From an uncultured Alphaproteobacteria bacterium (GTDB taxonomy: Bacteria > Pseudomonadota > Alphaproteobacteria > RF32 > CAG-239), in assembly GCA_944393725.1 (NCBI GenBank), contig CALYBC010000025.1:1-64000 (forward strand): 64,000 nucleotides of DNA. Reading direction: 5' to 3'. The notes under the pieces were generated by a model, which was not told the DNA's origin, made no database searches, and saw only the letters and a program-made list of their open reading frames with translations. Every line of letters begins with the position of its first letter. The stretch's first letter is position 1. Shown in pieces: positions 53,212 to 62,797 of the stretch. Both the position numbers and the translations under genes were made by a program.

Positions 53212-53532
53212 TTAGAACGGTAACTTCATACCACCTAAATTTAGCCCTCCGGTCAAAGCCGAAACGCTTTCGTTCATTTTTGCATCAACCTTGTTTTTAG
53301 CATCATTATAAGCGGCTAAAATCAAATCTTCTAAAATATCATTTTCGTCAGGATTAAGCAAAGATTTATCAATATTGAGCCTGATCATATCAAATTTGCC
53401 GTTAAGAGTTATTTTTACCAAGCCGCCGCCGGAAATTCCTTCAACTTCTTCTTCAGCCAATTTAGCTTGTTCTTCCTGCATTTTTTTCTGCATCATTTGA
53501 GCTTGTTTCATCAAATTTTGAATATTCATCAT
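53212..53532 (-). CDS. ybaB: YbaB/EbfC nucleoid-associated protein
   Basis: 106 residues. A long N-terminal helix (NLMKQAQMMQKKMQEEQ) and the family VKITLNGKFDMIRLNID and LIDLILAAYNDA-like strands and helix (LEDLILAAYNDAKNK). Dimeric DNA-binding protein. A second ATG lies one codon on. 2 bases after dnaX. Confidence 0.94.
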   Translation of the reverse strand: MMNIQNLMKQAQMMQKKMQEEQAKLAEEEVEGISGGGLVKITLNGKFDMIRLNIDKSLLNPDENDILEDLILAAYNDAKNKVDAKMNESVSALTGGLNLGGMKLPF

Positions 53533-53534
53533 GA

Positions 53535-55220
53535 TTAATTATCCTCATCAAAATAAGTGTTTTCTTCATAGAAGAAGGATGGTTCTTCTTCAGTATCTTC
53601 CTGACTTGCTATTTTTCTGGTCAATGTATCGATTTTAGCTCCTCGGAATTCGGCCATTATGGCTTTAACCAGGGGTAAATCCATCACATCTCTTTTCAAT
53701 TCGCGGTCTTTTGCCGCTTCTTTGTCGGCCAGCGTTTCTCCCAAAGGGCCTTTTTGTATATTTATCTTCCACTTAATACCTGTTGCTTCGGTTAGGGTGT
53801 TTTGCAAATTGAGCAAGAAATCATTATTGATTTTCTCGCTGGTATTAACCGACATTTCACCGTTAGCAAATTGGTTAAAAGAGAAATCATTTTTGATGGA
53901 GTAAGCCATCATAATTTTTTTGTTTTCTACCAAAAAATCAACCATTTCCTCCGGTGATGAAAAAACGACCATTGCCTCGCCGTCATTGTCAACGTTCTTA
54001 GTCGCAAAAGAAACATTTTCGGTTTGTTTTAGGGCACTGTTGTCTAAGAAATTAGAGTTTTTTTTTAAGCCATCCAGAATCTCAGCCGGAGAGGGAAGAT
54101 TAGCCGAAAAGGCAATTCTGATTAATATCATTTCCAGTGCATCGGCTTGTACCGGAGCAATATTAACCTCACTCAAGCCTTTAATCAGCATTTGCCAAAT
54201 TTTAGAAAGAATGGCAATAGGAATATTTGGAGCCAAACGGTTGCAAAAATCTTTTTCGTTTTCTGACAACGCCGGACTTTTAAGTACTTCAGGCACAATT
54301 TTAACCTTAGCCAGCATATGAGTAAGATTAATTAAATCTTGCAGCAAGGTCAGAGGATTAGCTCCGTTTTGATGTTGATTGGCAAGGTTTTCCATAACCT
54401 TTTCCATATTTCCGCCGACCAAGGCTTCAAACAATTCAAAAGTCAAAGTTCTGTCAGCCAAGCCAATCATATTTTTTACAATATCGGTTCTAACTTCCCC
54501 GGCACCGAGCGAAATTGCTTGATCAAGCATTGACAATCCGTCGCGGCAAGAACCGTCGGCCGCTTTCGCAATCAGGTGCAAAGCCTCATCATCGGCTTTA
54601 AGGTTTTCTTTTTGAATAATGTTTTTGAAGTGATTAACCAATGTCTCTATAGAAAGTCTTTGCAAATCAAATCTTTGGCAACGCGATAAAATGGTAACCG
54701 GAACTTTTCTGATTTCGGTAGTGGCAAAGATAAAAACAACATGAGAAGGAGGTTCTTCCAAGGTTTTAAGCAAGGCGTTGAACGCCTGTTTAGAAAGCAT
54801 ATGAATTTCATCGATGATATATACTTTATAGCGAGCATTTGTAGGCTTATATCTTACCCCGTCCAAAATTTCTCTGATATCGTCAACGCCGGTTCTGGAA
54901 GCCGCATCAAGTTCCAACACATCAATATGACGAGATTCTGCAATGGCACGGCAGTTTTCACATATTCCGCAAGGGTTTACGGTAGCGCCGCCGGAAGCAT
55001 CTTTTCCGGTGCAATTAAGTGCTTTAGCAATAATTCTGGCGGTGGTTGTTTTTCCGACACCTCTTATTCCTGTAAGAATATATGCGTGGTGCAGTCGATT
55101 ATTTTTTATGGCGTTGGTAATAGTTTTAACCAATGCATCTTGTCCCAACAGCTCATTAAAATTCTGCGGACGGTACTTGCGTGCTAAAACTACATAATTT
55201 TCTTGTTTATCTTCAGCCAT
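53535..55220 (-). CDS. dnaX: DNA polymerase III subunits gamma/tau
   Basis: 561 residues. AAA+ clamp loader with P-loop GIRGVGKTTTARI, zinc site (CTGK...CGICENC), DEIHMLSKQAFNALLKTLEEPP and sensor motifs in the first 230, followed by the collar and a tau-type C-terminal region. Loads the sliding clamp and ties polymerases together. No obvious slippery heptamer for a gamma frameshift was found. SRP RNA lies upstream in the same direction. Confidence 0.96.
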   Translation of the reverse strand: MAEDKQENYVVLARKYRPQNFNELLGQDALVKTITNAIKNNRLHHAYILTGIRGVGKTTTARIIAKALNCTGKDASGGATVNPCGICENCRAIAESRHIDVLELDAASRTGVDDIREILDGVRYKPTNARYKVYIIDEIHMLSKQAFNALLKTLEEPPSHVVFIFATTEIRKVPVTILSRCQRFDLQRLSIETLVNHFKNIIQKENLKADDEALHLIAKAADGSCRDGLSMLDQAISLGAGEVRTDIVKNMIGLADRTLTFELFEALVGGNMEKVMENLANQHQNGANPLTLLQDLINLTHMLAKVKIVPEVLKSPALSENEKDFCNRLAPNIPIAILSKIWQMLIKGLSEVNIAPVQADALEMILIRIAFSANLPSPAEILDGLKKNSNFLDNSALKQTENVSFATKNVDNDGEAMVVFSSPEEMVDFLVENKKIMMAYSIKNDFSFNQFANGEMSVNTSEKINNDFLLNLQNTLTEATGIKWKINIQKGPLGETLADKEAAKDRELKRDVMDLPLVKAIMAEFRGAKIDTLTRKIASQEDTEEEPSFFYEENTYFDEDN

Positions 55221-55240
55221 AAATCAACCTTATAAAAAAT

Positions 55241-55331
55241 GGTGGAGGAAAAACGACCTTAGACTAAATCGTTACGGCTGCTTTCTTCCGAACCTGACCG
55301 GATTGGCGACCAGCTAACCCGCTCTCCTCCG
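55241..55331 (-). ncRNA. ffs: Signal recognition particle RNA (4.5S type)
   Basis: About 91 bases. The centre on the minus strand reads GGTCAGGTTCGGAAGAAAGC, then AGCC: the SRP domain IV with its GGAA tetraloop, differing from the usual core at two bases. The ends pair (GGAGGA with TCCTCC). It binds Ffh to target membrane proteins. Position upstream of dnaX is common. The exact ends are estimated from pairing. Confidence 0.92.
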
Positions 55332-55383
55332 CTAACATCATTAGCAAAAAACAGCACTCATTTCAAGACAAAATATATCCTAC

Positions 55384-56847
55384 TCACTGATTTATTGCAA
55401 CACCCATACTTTTGAGTTGTTGCCTGATAATTTCAGCTTCATTATTTTCCAAGTTTTCATTTTCCGTATATACCGGTTGGGAAATCATTTGCCCGTAAAT
55501 TATGATTTGAGCCAATGCGGCATCTTTGCCGAAAATCTGTGGAGCTTTGTAATTTTCATCAAAGACGAACTCAGGTAAAGGTTCGGCAATGCTTTCAAAA
55601 TAAGTATATCCGCTGTCGACCGGCACATTGCCTAAACGACTAACTTCAACAACACTGAGAGAGTGTTGATTCGAGCCATCTTTAAAAAATCTGATTTTAC
55701 CGTTTATTCCGTTAAATCCGGCGGTATCGGTAATGTTCTCGTTAATATTTTCGGCTGTGGAAGAAGCTAACTGCGAAGCAATTGCAACCGCGTCGTAAGC
55801 TAAAGTATAAAGACTGCTGGGTCTTTCGTTAAAAATCATGTAATATTGCGTAGCAAAGTCAGAAGACTGATTTTTATCCAAAGCAGGGTACAAGCTTTTA
55901 CTGAAAATAGCTTCATTATTTAGTCTAGAACCTTCCCACATTGAAGTGCCCAAAAACTGTACTTGCGGATAAGCCACATCATAATATGAGAACATTGCCA
56001 CTGCCGCGGTCAGTTTGGCCCCGTTTTCGGCTATCAGCAAAGCATCAAACCCCACATCACCTAAGCCTTCGCGAGTTGAAAGTTTTTTTAGGTCATTAAC
56101 GGCCCGCGTATCACCGGTATCTGCTTTTGACTGTAAAACGGCTTTGATTCTGGCAACATTGGCATGCCTTTTGTCATAGTTTGACATTTGCTTTGCCAGA
56201 GTTGAAAAATCTGATGTACCGGGTTTAAAAAAGCCTATTTTGGTAATTTCAACATTGTTTTTCTGTGCTGCTTTAACGGCTGCTTTAGCCACGGCAGCAC
56301 CCGTTCCGTTATCAGGCAGCAAAAGGGCAAATCTCACGTGCCCTTGTTTTGCCGCATAAGAAATGATTCTATCGACCTGTTCTTCAACCAAAAGCCCCAT
56401 TGAATATACGGTTGGTTGCAAAACTTCTTGAGCCGTAGAAAAAGCAATAACCGGAATTCCACGATAGATTGTTTCATTAGAAATAGCCTGAACTTCCTGA
56501 CTTTTTAGCGGCCCGACAATAAGGTCGGCTCCTTGATTAGCCGCATTTTCAACGGCAATTCTGGCACCGGAAGGAGTACTTTGAGTATCATAATACTGCA
56601 AGACCAGATTAGGGTTGTTTATTTGATTGAGGGCAATCATAGAAGCCTTCTTCAACCCTTGACCGTATTTTGCGTCACTTCCGGTCAAAGGCAAAAGCAT
56701 GGCTGTTCTAAAGCTTTTGCCGTCAGAAATACCGATTTCTTCAATATCTGTAGAATAACTTTTGGCTCCGCCCTCATCTTTGATGGTGTCCGAAGCACAA
56801 GAAGCAATGAAAAGGCATAAGCAAATAAGAGAAAATTTTTTAAACAC
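55384..56847 (-). CDS. LpoA-like penicillin-binding-protein activator (YraM family)
   Basis: About 487 residues. The lipobox IASC (cysteine near residue 17) is followed by a periplasmic-binding-protein type I fold (FRTAMLLPLTGSDAKYGQGLK and ADLIVGPLKSQE). In E. coli LpoA such a domain lies after a helical N-terminal domain that is absent here. Divergent from rsmI-yraN, the classic yraM-yraL-yraN neighbourhood, which supports the call. The start is uncertain: GTG at 56847, or TTG at 56853; no ATG fits. Confidence 0.82.
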   Translation of the reverse strand: MFKKFSLICLCLFIASCASDTIKDEGGAKSYSTDIEEIGISDGKSFRTAMLLPLTGSDAKYGQGLKKASMIALNQINNPNLVLQYYDTQSTPSGARIAVENAANQGADLIVGPLKSQEVQAISNETIYRGIPVIAFSTAQEVLQPTVYSMGLLVEEQVDRIISYAAKQGHVRFALLLPDNGTGAAVAKAAVKAAQKNNVEITKIGFFKPGTSDFSTLAKQMSNYDKRHANVARIKAVLQSKADTGDTRAVNDLKKLSTREGLGDVGFDALLIAENGAKLTAAVAMFSYYDVAYPQVQFLGTSMWEGSRLNNEAIFSKSLYPALDKNQSSDFATQYYMIFNERPSSLYTLAYDAVAIASQLASSTAENINENITDTAGFNGINGKIRFFKDGSNQHSLSVVEVSRLGNVPVDSGYTYFESIAEPLPEFVFDENYKAPQIFGKDAALAQIIIYGQMISQPVYTENENLENNEAEIIRQQLKSMGVAINQ

Positions 56848-56927
56848 TTGCAATTTATCCCAAAATATAAAACAATCTTACCGATAAGTTTTAGCTTAAA
56901 AAACTTTTGTTGTAAAGAGAGGTCTTA

Positions 56928-57764
56928 ATGAAAAGCGGTATTTATCTTGTCGCCACCCCCATTGGCAACATCGGAGATATTACCATCAGAGCTTTAGATG
57001 TATTGAAGTCTGCTGATATTATAGCCTGTGAAGACACCAGAGTAACCAAAAAATTATTTACTTTGTTGGGGCTAAACAAGAGTGACAAAGAATTTTTTGT
57101 GATGCACGACCACAACGAGGAAGAAACCTCTCAAAAACTGATAGATTTTGCTGTTTCCGGCAAAATAGTTGCTTATGTGTCTGATGCCGGCTCTCCGTTG
57201 ATTTCAGACCCCGGCTATAAACTGGTTAAACATTGCCGTAGTCAAAATGTTTATTTTACGACGATTCCCGGCGCCTGTGCTGCAATTTGCAGCTTGCAAT
57301 TATCAGGATTGCCCAGTAACAAATTTATGTTTGCCGGCTTCATTCCCAACAAAGAAAAAGCCCGCAAAGAAGCTTTAAGTCAGTACAAAAATTTAGATGC
57401 TACGCTCATATTTTACGAAACCGCCAATCGCTTACTCAAAACTTTGTCGGTCGTTTCCGAGATTTTTGGCGACCGAGAAATTGCCGTTGCCAGAGAAATA
57501 AGCAAACTCTACGAAGAATGCAAAAGCGGCACGGCTTTAGAGCTTATATCATACTACACCGACAATCAGCCCAAGGGTGAAATTGTTTTACTTATATCTC
57601 CGGTTGTAGCGAAAGATATAGTTGTCGAAGATTATATTTCCGAGCTTAAAAAAGAACTTGAAAACAATAAGTTGCGTACAGCCGTCGACAATATTGTCTC
57701 AAAATACGGCCTAAACAAAAAAGAAGTTTATCAAAAAGCCTTGGAGCTAAAAGATGCTAAGTAA
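56928..57764 (+). CDS. rsmI: 16S rRNA (C1402) 2'-O-methyltransferase
   Basis: 278 residues. Tetrapyrrole-methylase fold with YLVATPIGNIGDITIRAL, CEDTRVTKKL, VSDAGSPLISDPG and IPGACA. It 2'-O-methylates C1402 of 16S rRNA. AGAGAGG before the ATG. Its end overlaps yraN by 11 bases. Confidence 0.96.
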   Translation: MKSGIYLVATPIGNIGDITIRALDVLKSADIIACEDTRVTKKLFTLLGLNKSDKEFFVMHDHNEEETSQKLIDFAVSGKIVAYVSDAGSPLISDPGYKLVKHCRSQNVYFTTIPGACAAICSLQLSGLPSNKFMFAGFIPNKEKARKEALSQYKNLDATLIFYETANRLLKTLSVVSEIFGDREIAVAREISKLYEECKSGTALELISYYTDNQPKGEIVLLISPVVAKDIVVEDYISELKKELENNKLRTAVDNIVSKYGLNKKEVYQKALELKDAK

Positions 57765-58104
57765 TTTTAGCGGAAAATTTGCCGAGTATATGGCAATTTT
57801 TTATTTGTATATCAAAGGATACCGTCTGGTAAAACACAACTATATAACCGGCCGCGGAACCGGAGCCGGTGAAATAGACATCATCGTCAAAAAAAGGCAT
57901 TTACTGGTTTTTGTTGAGGTTAAAAAACGCGGAGATTTAGCTAACGCCGCCTATGCAATTAAACCCAAGCAACAACAACGGATTCGCCGTGCTGCCGAAA
58001 ACTTTGTTGCTAAGCACCAAAACTTTGCAAACTTTGACATCAGGTTCGACGCGATTTTGGTAAAACCGCCTTTTTGCCTGCAGCATATAATCGACGCTTT
58101 CTAA
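57754..58104 (+). CDS. yraN: YraN family (UPF0102) endonuclease-like protein
   Basis: 116 residues. The restriction-endonuclease-like core has GEIDIIVKKRHLLVFVEVKKR, the E-x-D..ExK pattern of PD-(D/E)xK nucleases, and the C-terminal helical region typical of UPF0102. Cellular role not established. Translated from inside the end of rsmI. Confidence 0.92.
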   Translation: MLSNFSGKFAEYMAIFYLYIKGYRLVKHNYITGRGTGAGEIDIIVKKRHLLVFVEVKKRGDLANAAYAIKPKQQQRIRRAAENFVAKHQNFANFDIRFDAILVKPPFCLQHIIDAF

Positions 58105-58106
58105 GT

Positions 58107-59168
58107 CTAAACATTTTGTTTCTTTGATTTTAGCTGTCCGCAAGCGGCCAAAATATCTTGTCCTCTTGCCACTCTTATAGGAGCCTCATAGCCGGCTGCT
58201 TCCAATATCTTGGCAAAAGCATGAACTTTATTATTTGAGCTTGGTTGAAAATCGCACCCCGGCCAAGGATTAAAAGGAATAAGATTAAATTTGGCGCCTA
58301 GATTATACTTTTTCATCAAAGCAATCAGTTCCTTGGCATCATCCGGAGTGTCATTAAAATCTTTCAGCATCAAATACTCAAAGGTAATCATTCTGCTCAT
58401 ACCCATGATTGCTTGGTATTTTTGACAAGCCGATAAAACATCTTCAATTTTATAGCGATTATTAATCGGCATAATTTGCGAGCGCTTTTCATTATTCGGA
58501 GCATGCAAGCTGATAGCCAATTTTACACCTAATTCTGCTGCCACTGCTTCGATATTTGGTGCGATTCCGGAGGTCGAAAGAGTAATTCTGCGCTTTGAGA
58601 TGGCGATGCCGTCACCGTCAGACAAAATTTTTAAGGCCTTAAAGGTTTCTTCTTTATTATGCAGCGGCTCGCCCATGCCCATTACCACAATATTTGAAAG
58701 ATATCTGGTTTCATTGGTGGGTGAGGGCCATTCACCATAGGCATCACGAGCGACCATAAACTGTGCCACAATTTCTCCTGCCGTCAGGTTTCTGGTAATT
58801 TTCTGGCTTCCGGTATGGCAGAATTTACACCCCACCGCACAACCGACCTGAGTGGAAATACATACAGCACCGCGGTCTTCTTCGGGGATATATACTGTCT
58901 CGATTCTTTGTCCGTCATCAAATTCCAAAAGCCATTTGTGGGTTTTGTCTTTAGAAATTTGTTCGGCAACAATTTTAGGTCTTTTAATCGTATAATTTTC
59001 TTTTAGTTTAGCACGCAAATCCTTTGACAAATTGCTCATATTATCAAAATCGGATTCCCCGCGAAAATAAATCCATTGCCATAGCTGCTTTGCTCGAAAA
59101 GGCTTTTCGCCCAAATTGGCAAGTTCGTTAGCTAACTCTTCTTTAGATAAACCGATAAGATTTTTCAT
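58107..59168 (-). CDS. rlmN: Dual-specificity 23S rRNA / tRNA adenine C2-methyltransferase RlmN
   Basis: 353 residues. Radical SAM enzyme with the CAVGCKFCHTG cluster motif, VVMGMGEPLHN, and the C-terminal catalytic cysteine in RGQDILAACGQL. Methylates A2503 of 23S rRNA and A37 of some tRNAs. The ATG at 59168 overlaps the upstream stop as ATGA; a GTG 9 bases earlier is possible. Coupled to the IalB-like gene. Confidence 0.96.
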   Translation of the reverse strand: MKNLIGLSKEELANELANLGEKPFRAKQLWQWIYFRGESDFDNMSNLSKDLRAKLKENYTIKRPKIVAEQISKDKTHKWLLEFDDGQRIETVYIPEEDRGAVCISTQVGCAVGCKFCHTGSQKITRNLTAGEIVAQFMVARDAYGEWPSPTNETRYLSNIVVMGMGEPLHNKEETFKALKILSDGDGIAISKRRITLSTSGIAPNIEAVAAELGVKLAISLHAPNNEKRSQIMPINNRYKIEDVLSACQKYQAIMGMSRMITFEYLMLKDFNDTPDDAKELIALMKKYNLGAKFNLIPFNPWPGCDFQPSSNNKVHAFAKILEAAGYEAPIRVARGQDILAACGQLKSKKQNV

Positions 59169-59674
59169 TTTTTGCACTTATTTGAAATAGCTTTATAAGC
59201 GGCGGTAAAGCCATTTAAGGAATATGTATCTTTAGTTTTTGTACCTCTGGAAGACTCCCCGTCAACAATCATTCTCAAGCCTCTTTTCATTGCCGCAACA
59301 ATTTCTTGATCGGTTTTTTCATTAATCGCCCAAGCTTTATCGCCGCTGGTAAAGGTATCGGTAAAAGTCTTAGTACCGATTTTTATCTCAACCGGAGCTC
59401 CGGATTTATAGGTATATCCGGCGTTAATGTTGACAACATCAAAACTTTTTTCGTTTGGGCGGTGGGTGACCACAAAATAAATATCCCCGCGTTTAGAATA
59501 TTTACCCTCATCTTTTTTAGGTGTTGAAGCCATATAGCATACCGGACCTGATTTATCACGATAGTAATAAGCCGCCCAGTCCCCATACTCGCCGATAAGC
59601 TGCGGAGCCGCGGCCAAAGAAGTCTGAGCCGTAAATAACAAACTTGCAAAAGCAACAAATAAAGTTTTTTTCAT
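59165..59674 (-). CDS. Invasion-associated locus B (IalB)-like secreted protein
   Basis: 169 residues. A signal peptide (about 1-22, SLAAA) is followed by GEYGDWAAYYY and CYMASTPKK, the IalB-family pattern, and a C-terminal YSLNGFTAAYKAI with a cysteine near the end. IalB was named in Bartonella for red-cell invasion, but the family is widespread in alphaproteobacteria and its general role is unknown. Often upstream of rlmN, as here. Confidence 0.82.
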   Translation of the reverse strand: MKKTLFVAFASLLFTAQTSLAAAPQLIGEYGDWAAYYYRDKSGPVCYMASTPKKDEGKYSKRGDIYFVVTHRPNEKSFDVVNINAGYTYKSGAPVEIKIGTKTFTDTFTSGDKAWAINEKTDQEIVAAMKRGLRMIVDGESSRGTKTKDTYSLNGFTAAYKAISNKCKK

Positions 59675-59772
59675 TCTCAAATACTCACATTTAAAGTTAC
59701 AGATGTGATAATAATAATTGCAAAATATATAAAAAATGTTAACTTCAAGAAAATTTTTATCAAAGGCGTGTT

Positions 59773-61008
59773 ATGATAAGAGACAATTACATAGATACAT
59801 CTAAGTTAATCAGAAACGATAAGGTTAAGGATTTATTTGCCCTTATTGCAAGGCATGGCGGAGTTCTGCGCTTTGTTGGAGGAGCAGTACGAGATGCCTT
59901 GATGGGTATTAAAGGAGCGGATTTAGACTTAGCTACCGATTTAAGTCCCGAAGAATTGGCCGAAGCTTGTGCTGACGAGAACATAGAAACCATACCTTTA
60001 GGCATAAAACAAAGCAATATTGGCGTGATAATAGACGGCACGGAATTCAAAGTCGGTTCGCTCTATAAATATATTATAAAAGATGACGGTAGCCGCGATA
60101 TTGAGTTTACTGACAACTGGGAAGAAGACGCCGCCCGCCGCGATTTAACCATCAATGCGGTTTATGCCGATGAAAACGGCAATGTTTTTGATTATTACAA
60201 CGGAATTGAAGATTTGGAAAAAGGCAATGTGCATTTTATCGGCTCGGCCACCCAACGCATTGAAGAAGATCCGGTCAGAATTTTGCGTTTTTTCCGTTTT
60301 TATTCACTTTTTGGCAAGGGAGATCCAAACACCAAAGCTCTGGAAGCGTGTCGCGAAAATAGTCAATTATTAAAAAAACTACCACTGGAAAAGATACGCG
60401 ACGAATTATTTAAAATTATCAAAACACCCAAAGCTCCCGAAGTTTATAAGTTAATGCAAGACAACGGAATACTAAGTTATGTGATGCCCGATGCCGAGCA
60501 TATAGACGATTTGGCTCACCTAAACGAAATATCTCAAGGCACAGAACTTGAATACGAAGCTTTGGTAAAACTGTTCGTTCTTTATCGTCCGGATACAGCC
60601 TTGGCCGAAAATCTGGCCGTTCGCTTAAAATTAAGCCGCGTTGAAAAACATCTTTTTACTTTTTTGGCCGATTCCGGTATTAGGTTTGATGATTTTCTTG
60701 ACCATAAAAAAGTATTAAAACTCTGTTATGAATATACCAATGATTTTTGTCAGGCTAAATTTTTAACCATGGCGGCACAAGAAGAGGAAGTAACAGCCAA
60801 TATTAAAGAAGTTTATGCTTTTATTAATGATTTGCCGGAGCTTGTATTTCCACTCAAAGGCAAAGACATTATTGACTACGGCCTTACTGATTCAGCAAAA
60901 GTAGGAAAAATACTAAAAGAGCTTGAGCAAATATGGATTGATTCCGATTTTGATTTAACCAAGGAACAGCTGTTGGTTCAAGCAGCTAACTTGAAAGAAG
61001 TTATCTAA
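59773..61008 (+). CDS. cca: CCA-adding tRNA nucleotidyltransferase / poly(A) polymerase family
   Basis: 411 residues. Class II nucleotidyltransferase with RFVGGAVRDALMG, DLDLATDLSPEE (metal-binding aspartates), RRDLTINAVY and EEDPVRILRFFRF. It adds or repairs the 3' CCA of tRNAs; poly(A) polymerase activity cannot be excluded from sequence alone. AAGGCG precedes the ATG. A strong terminator follows. Confidence 0.93.
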   Translation: MIRDNYIDTSKLIRNDKVKDLFALIARHGGVLRFVGGAVRDALMGIKGADLDLATDLSPEELAEACADENIETIPLGIKQSNIGVIIDGTEFKVGSLYKYIIKDDGSRDIEFTDNWEEDAARRDLTINAVYADENGNVFDYYNGIEDLEKGNVHFIGSATQRIEEDPVRILRFFRFYSLFGKGDPNTKALEACRENSQLLKKLPLEKIRDELFKIIKTPKAPEVYKLMQDNGILSYVMPDAEHIDDLAHLNEISQGTELEYEALVKLFVLYRPDTALAENLAVRLKLSRVEKHLFTFLADSGIRFDDFLDHKKVLKLCYEYTNDFCQAKFLTMAAQEEEVTANIKEVYAFINDLPELVFPLKGKDIIDYGLTDSAKVGKILKELEQIWIDSDFDLTKEQLLVQAANLKEVI

Positions 61009-61011
61009 ACT

Positions 61012-61041
61012 AAAGCCCTCCGATTTTTAGGAGGGCTTTGA
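61012..61041 (+). terminator. Terminator of cca
   Basis: A 10-base stem AAAGCCCTCC / GGAGGGCTTT, 3 bases after the cca stop; the tail after the stem is short of T. Confidence 0.8.
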
Positions 61042-61050
61042 CGAATCTGA

Positions 61051-61422
61051 CTATTTTTTCACCTTTTTGATTTGTTTTACGTCAATTTCGGTTGGTTTCA
61101 TCAGTTCTTTATCAACATCACCGGTAATTTGAATAATTTCACCTTCGGTAACGGTAACATTGTTAAAATCGTCTTGGTCTATATCAAGAATTATTTCACC
61201 GGTTTCATCGGTAAACATATATTTATCATCACCCAAAGCTTTAACAATTTGGCCTTGCACAACGACCAAAGTATTGTCATCCTTATCTTTGGCATCTGCA
61301 ACGGTTTCAATAACCACATCTTTCGGAACAAAAACAAATCCTTGATTTTTATGCTTATTTTTTGCTTGTACGGTAGTAGCGGCAATCAAAACACAAAAAA
61401 GTGCGACTATAACTTTTTTCAT
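61051..61422 (-). CDS. BOF / YgiW-YdeI family periplasmic OB-fold protein
   Basis: 123 residues. A signal peptide (about 1-20, TVQA) precedes one OB-fold: VVVQGQIVKALGDDKYMFTDETGEIILDI and an acidic C-terminal part. The family is linked to stress tolerance in enterobacteria. AAGGAGATATCAA before the ATG. Lies beyond the hydF terminator, so it is transcribed from its own promoter or by read-through. Confidence 0.85.
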   Translation of the reverse strand: MKKVIVALFCVLIAATTVQAKNKHKNQGFVFVPKDVVIETVADAKDKDDNTLVVVQGQIVKALGDDKYMFTDETGEIILDIDQDDFNNVTVTEGEIIQITGDVDKELMKPTEIDVKQIKKVKK

Positions 61423-61435
61423 TTGATATCTCCTT

Positions 61436-61474
61436 ATAAAAATTAATACCGCTTAAAGAAATAAGCGGTATTAA
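61436..61474 (-). terminator. Terminator of hydF
   Basis: A perfect 13-base stem (61443-61455 with 61462-61474) followed on the minus strand by TTTTTAT, 24 bases after the hydF stop. Confidence 0.85.
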
Positions 61475-61497
61475 CCAAAAAACAAGTAGATACTTTT

Positions 61498-62706
61498 TTA
61501 TTTTTTTATAATCGGAGCCACGGCTCTTTCCAAAATTCCCAAGGTTTTTGAAATGGTCATACCGTAGTTGGTGATAGGTACATTGCGGCGGAGACATTCT
61601 CGCAATCTTCGTTGCATTTCAACTTGATTTAGCATACAGGCACCGCAATGAATAACCAAGTCGAACTCCTCCAAATTTTCCGGAAAATTACTACCGACAC
61701 AAAAAGAGAAATTGATATTTTTTTTGGTATATTTTTTCATAAGAGCCGGAATTTTTACTTTTGCGATATCATCGTCTTGAGCATGATGAGAGCAAGCTTC
61801 GGCAATTAAGACTTTTGCATTATCGGCAAGTTCATCAATTTTTTTTGCTCCTTGCAACAAAACATCAAAATCACCTTTTAATCTGGCAAACAAAATAGAG
61901 AAAGAAGTTAAAGGAACATTTTGCGGTACGATTTCAGCAACCTTAGCAAAAGCCTGAGAGTCGGTTATTACCAATTTAGGTTTGATTTTAATATTTTCCA
62001 GCGTTTTTGCCAGCTCTTCCGGCTGTGTCACAATAGCATAAGCGTGCAAATCCATAAGCTCTCTTAGCATTTGTACCTGAGGCAAAATAAGTCTTCCTTT
62101 TGGAGCAGAAGAGTCAATCGGGGTAACCAAAACCACGCAATCTCCTTCTTTAACCATTCCGTCAAGCAACAAAGACTGTTTTTGTTTTTCTTCCGGAATA
62201 AGCTTAATAAGCTCTGTTTTAATTTCTGAAATTCCTATATTTTTCTCAGTCGATACAGATGTGTAAGGTATTTTATTTTTCTTACAAAACAGTGTATCCA
62301 CAGTTGTAGGCTCGTTTATATCGCATTTATTAAACACGACGATAAAAGGAATATTCATACCTTGCAGAGAACTTACGATTTCAAAATCATGTTTATCCAA
62401 ACCTTTTTCATCAACTACGAGCACCGCCGCATCGGCACGAAACAGAGCTTTTTTAGTTGCAGCGATTCTTTGCTTTCCCAGCTCAGAATCATCATCTAAG
62501 CCGGCTGTATCGTAAAAAGTTACCGGACCTAACGGCAAAAGTTCATAAGGCTTGGCTACGGCATCTGTTGTAGTTCCGGCTATTGCCGAAACAATGGCAA
62601 CATCTTGTCCGCAAATAGCGTTTATTAAAGAAGATTTTCCGGCATTTCTTTTTCCGACGATAGCGATATTATAACGCAAGGCACGAGGTGTTTTTTCAGC
62701 AGACAT
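61498..62706 (-). CDS. hydF: [FeFe] hydrogenase H-cluster maturation GTPase HydF
   Basis: 402 residues. N-terminal G domain with GKRNAGKSS (18-26), GTTTDAV, DTAGLDD and NKCD; the C-terminal cluster site has C305-x-H307, then 45 residues, then H353-C354-G-A-C357, the HydF signature CxH...HCxxC. HydF is the scaffold on which HydE and HydG build the 2Fe subcluster of HydA. Neither hydE nor hydG is in the window. GGAGAAAATTT before the ATG. The matching hydA is at 389-2155. Confidence 0.95.
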   Translation of the reverse strand: MSAEKTPRALRYNIAIVGKRNAGKSSLINAICGQDVAIVSAIAGTTTDAVAKPYELLPLGPVTFYDTAGLDDDSELGKQRIAATKKALFRADAAVLVVDEKGLDKHDFEIVSSLQGMNIPFIVVFNKCDINEPTTVDTLFCKKNKIPYTSVSTEKNIGISEIKTELIKLIPEEKQKQSLLLDGMVKEGDCVVLVTPIDSSAPKGRLILPQVQMLRELMDLHAYAIVTQPEELAKTLENIKIKPKLVITDSQAFAKVAEIVPQNVPLTSFSILFARLKGDFDVLLQGAKKIDELADNAKVLIAEACSHHAQDDDIAKVKIPALMKKYTKKNINFSFCVGSNFPENLEEFDLVIHCGACMLNQVEMQRRLRECLRRNVPITNYGMTISKTLGILERAVAPIIKK

Positions 62707-62763
62707 AAATTTTCTCCATAATTTAAACTAAGGACATCATCTACCATAAGGTATAACAAAAAG

Positions 62764-62793
62764 TTAAAGCCCGCCTCAAATAAAGCGAGCTTT
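62764..62793 (-). terminator. Terminator of tRNA-Ala(CGC)
   Basis: AAGCTCGC / GGCGGGCTT stem with a G-U pair and a T-rich tail on the minus strand, shortly after the tRNA 3' end. Confidence 0.6.
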
Positions 62794-62797
62794 TAAT

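Noticed and set aside
53535..55220. Programmed frameshift in dnaX making a gamma form
   Set aside because: No convincing A-AAA-AAG type slippery site with downstream structure was seen in the middle of the gene.
61498..62706. Era/MnmE-type GTPase instead of HydF
   Set aside because: The C-terminal CxH-x45-HCxxC motif is specific to HydF, and a [FeFe] hydrogenase is present.
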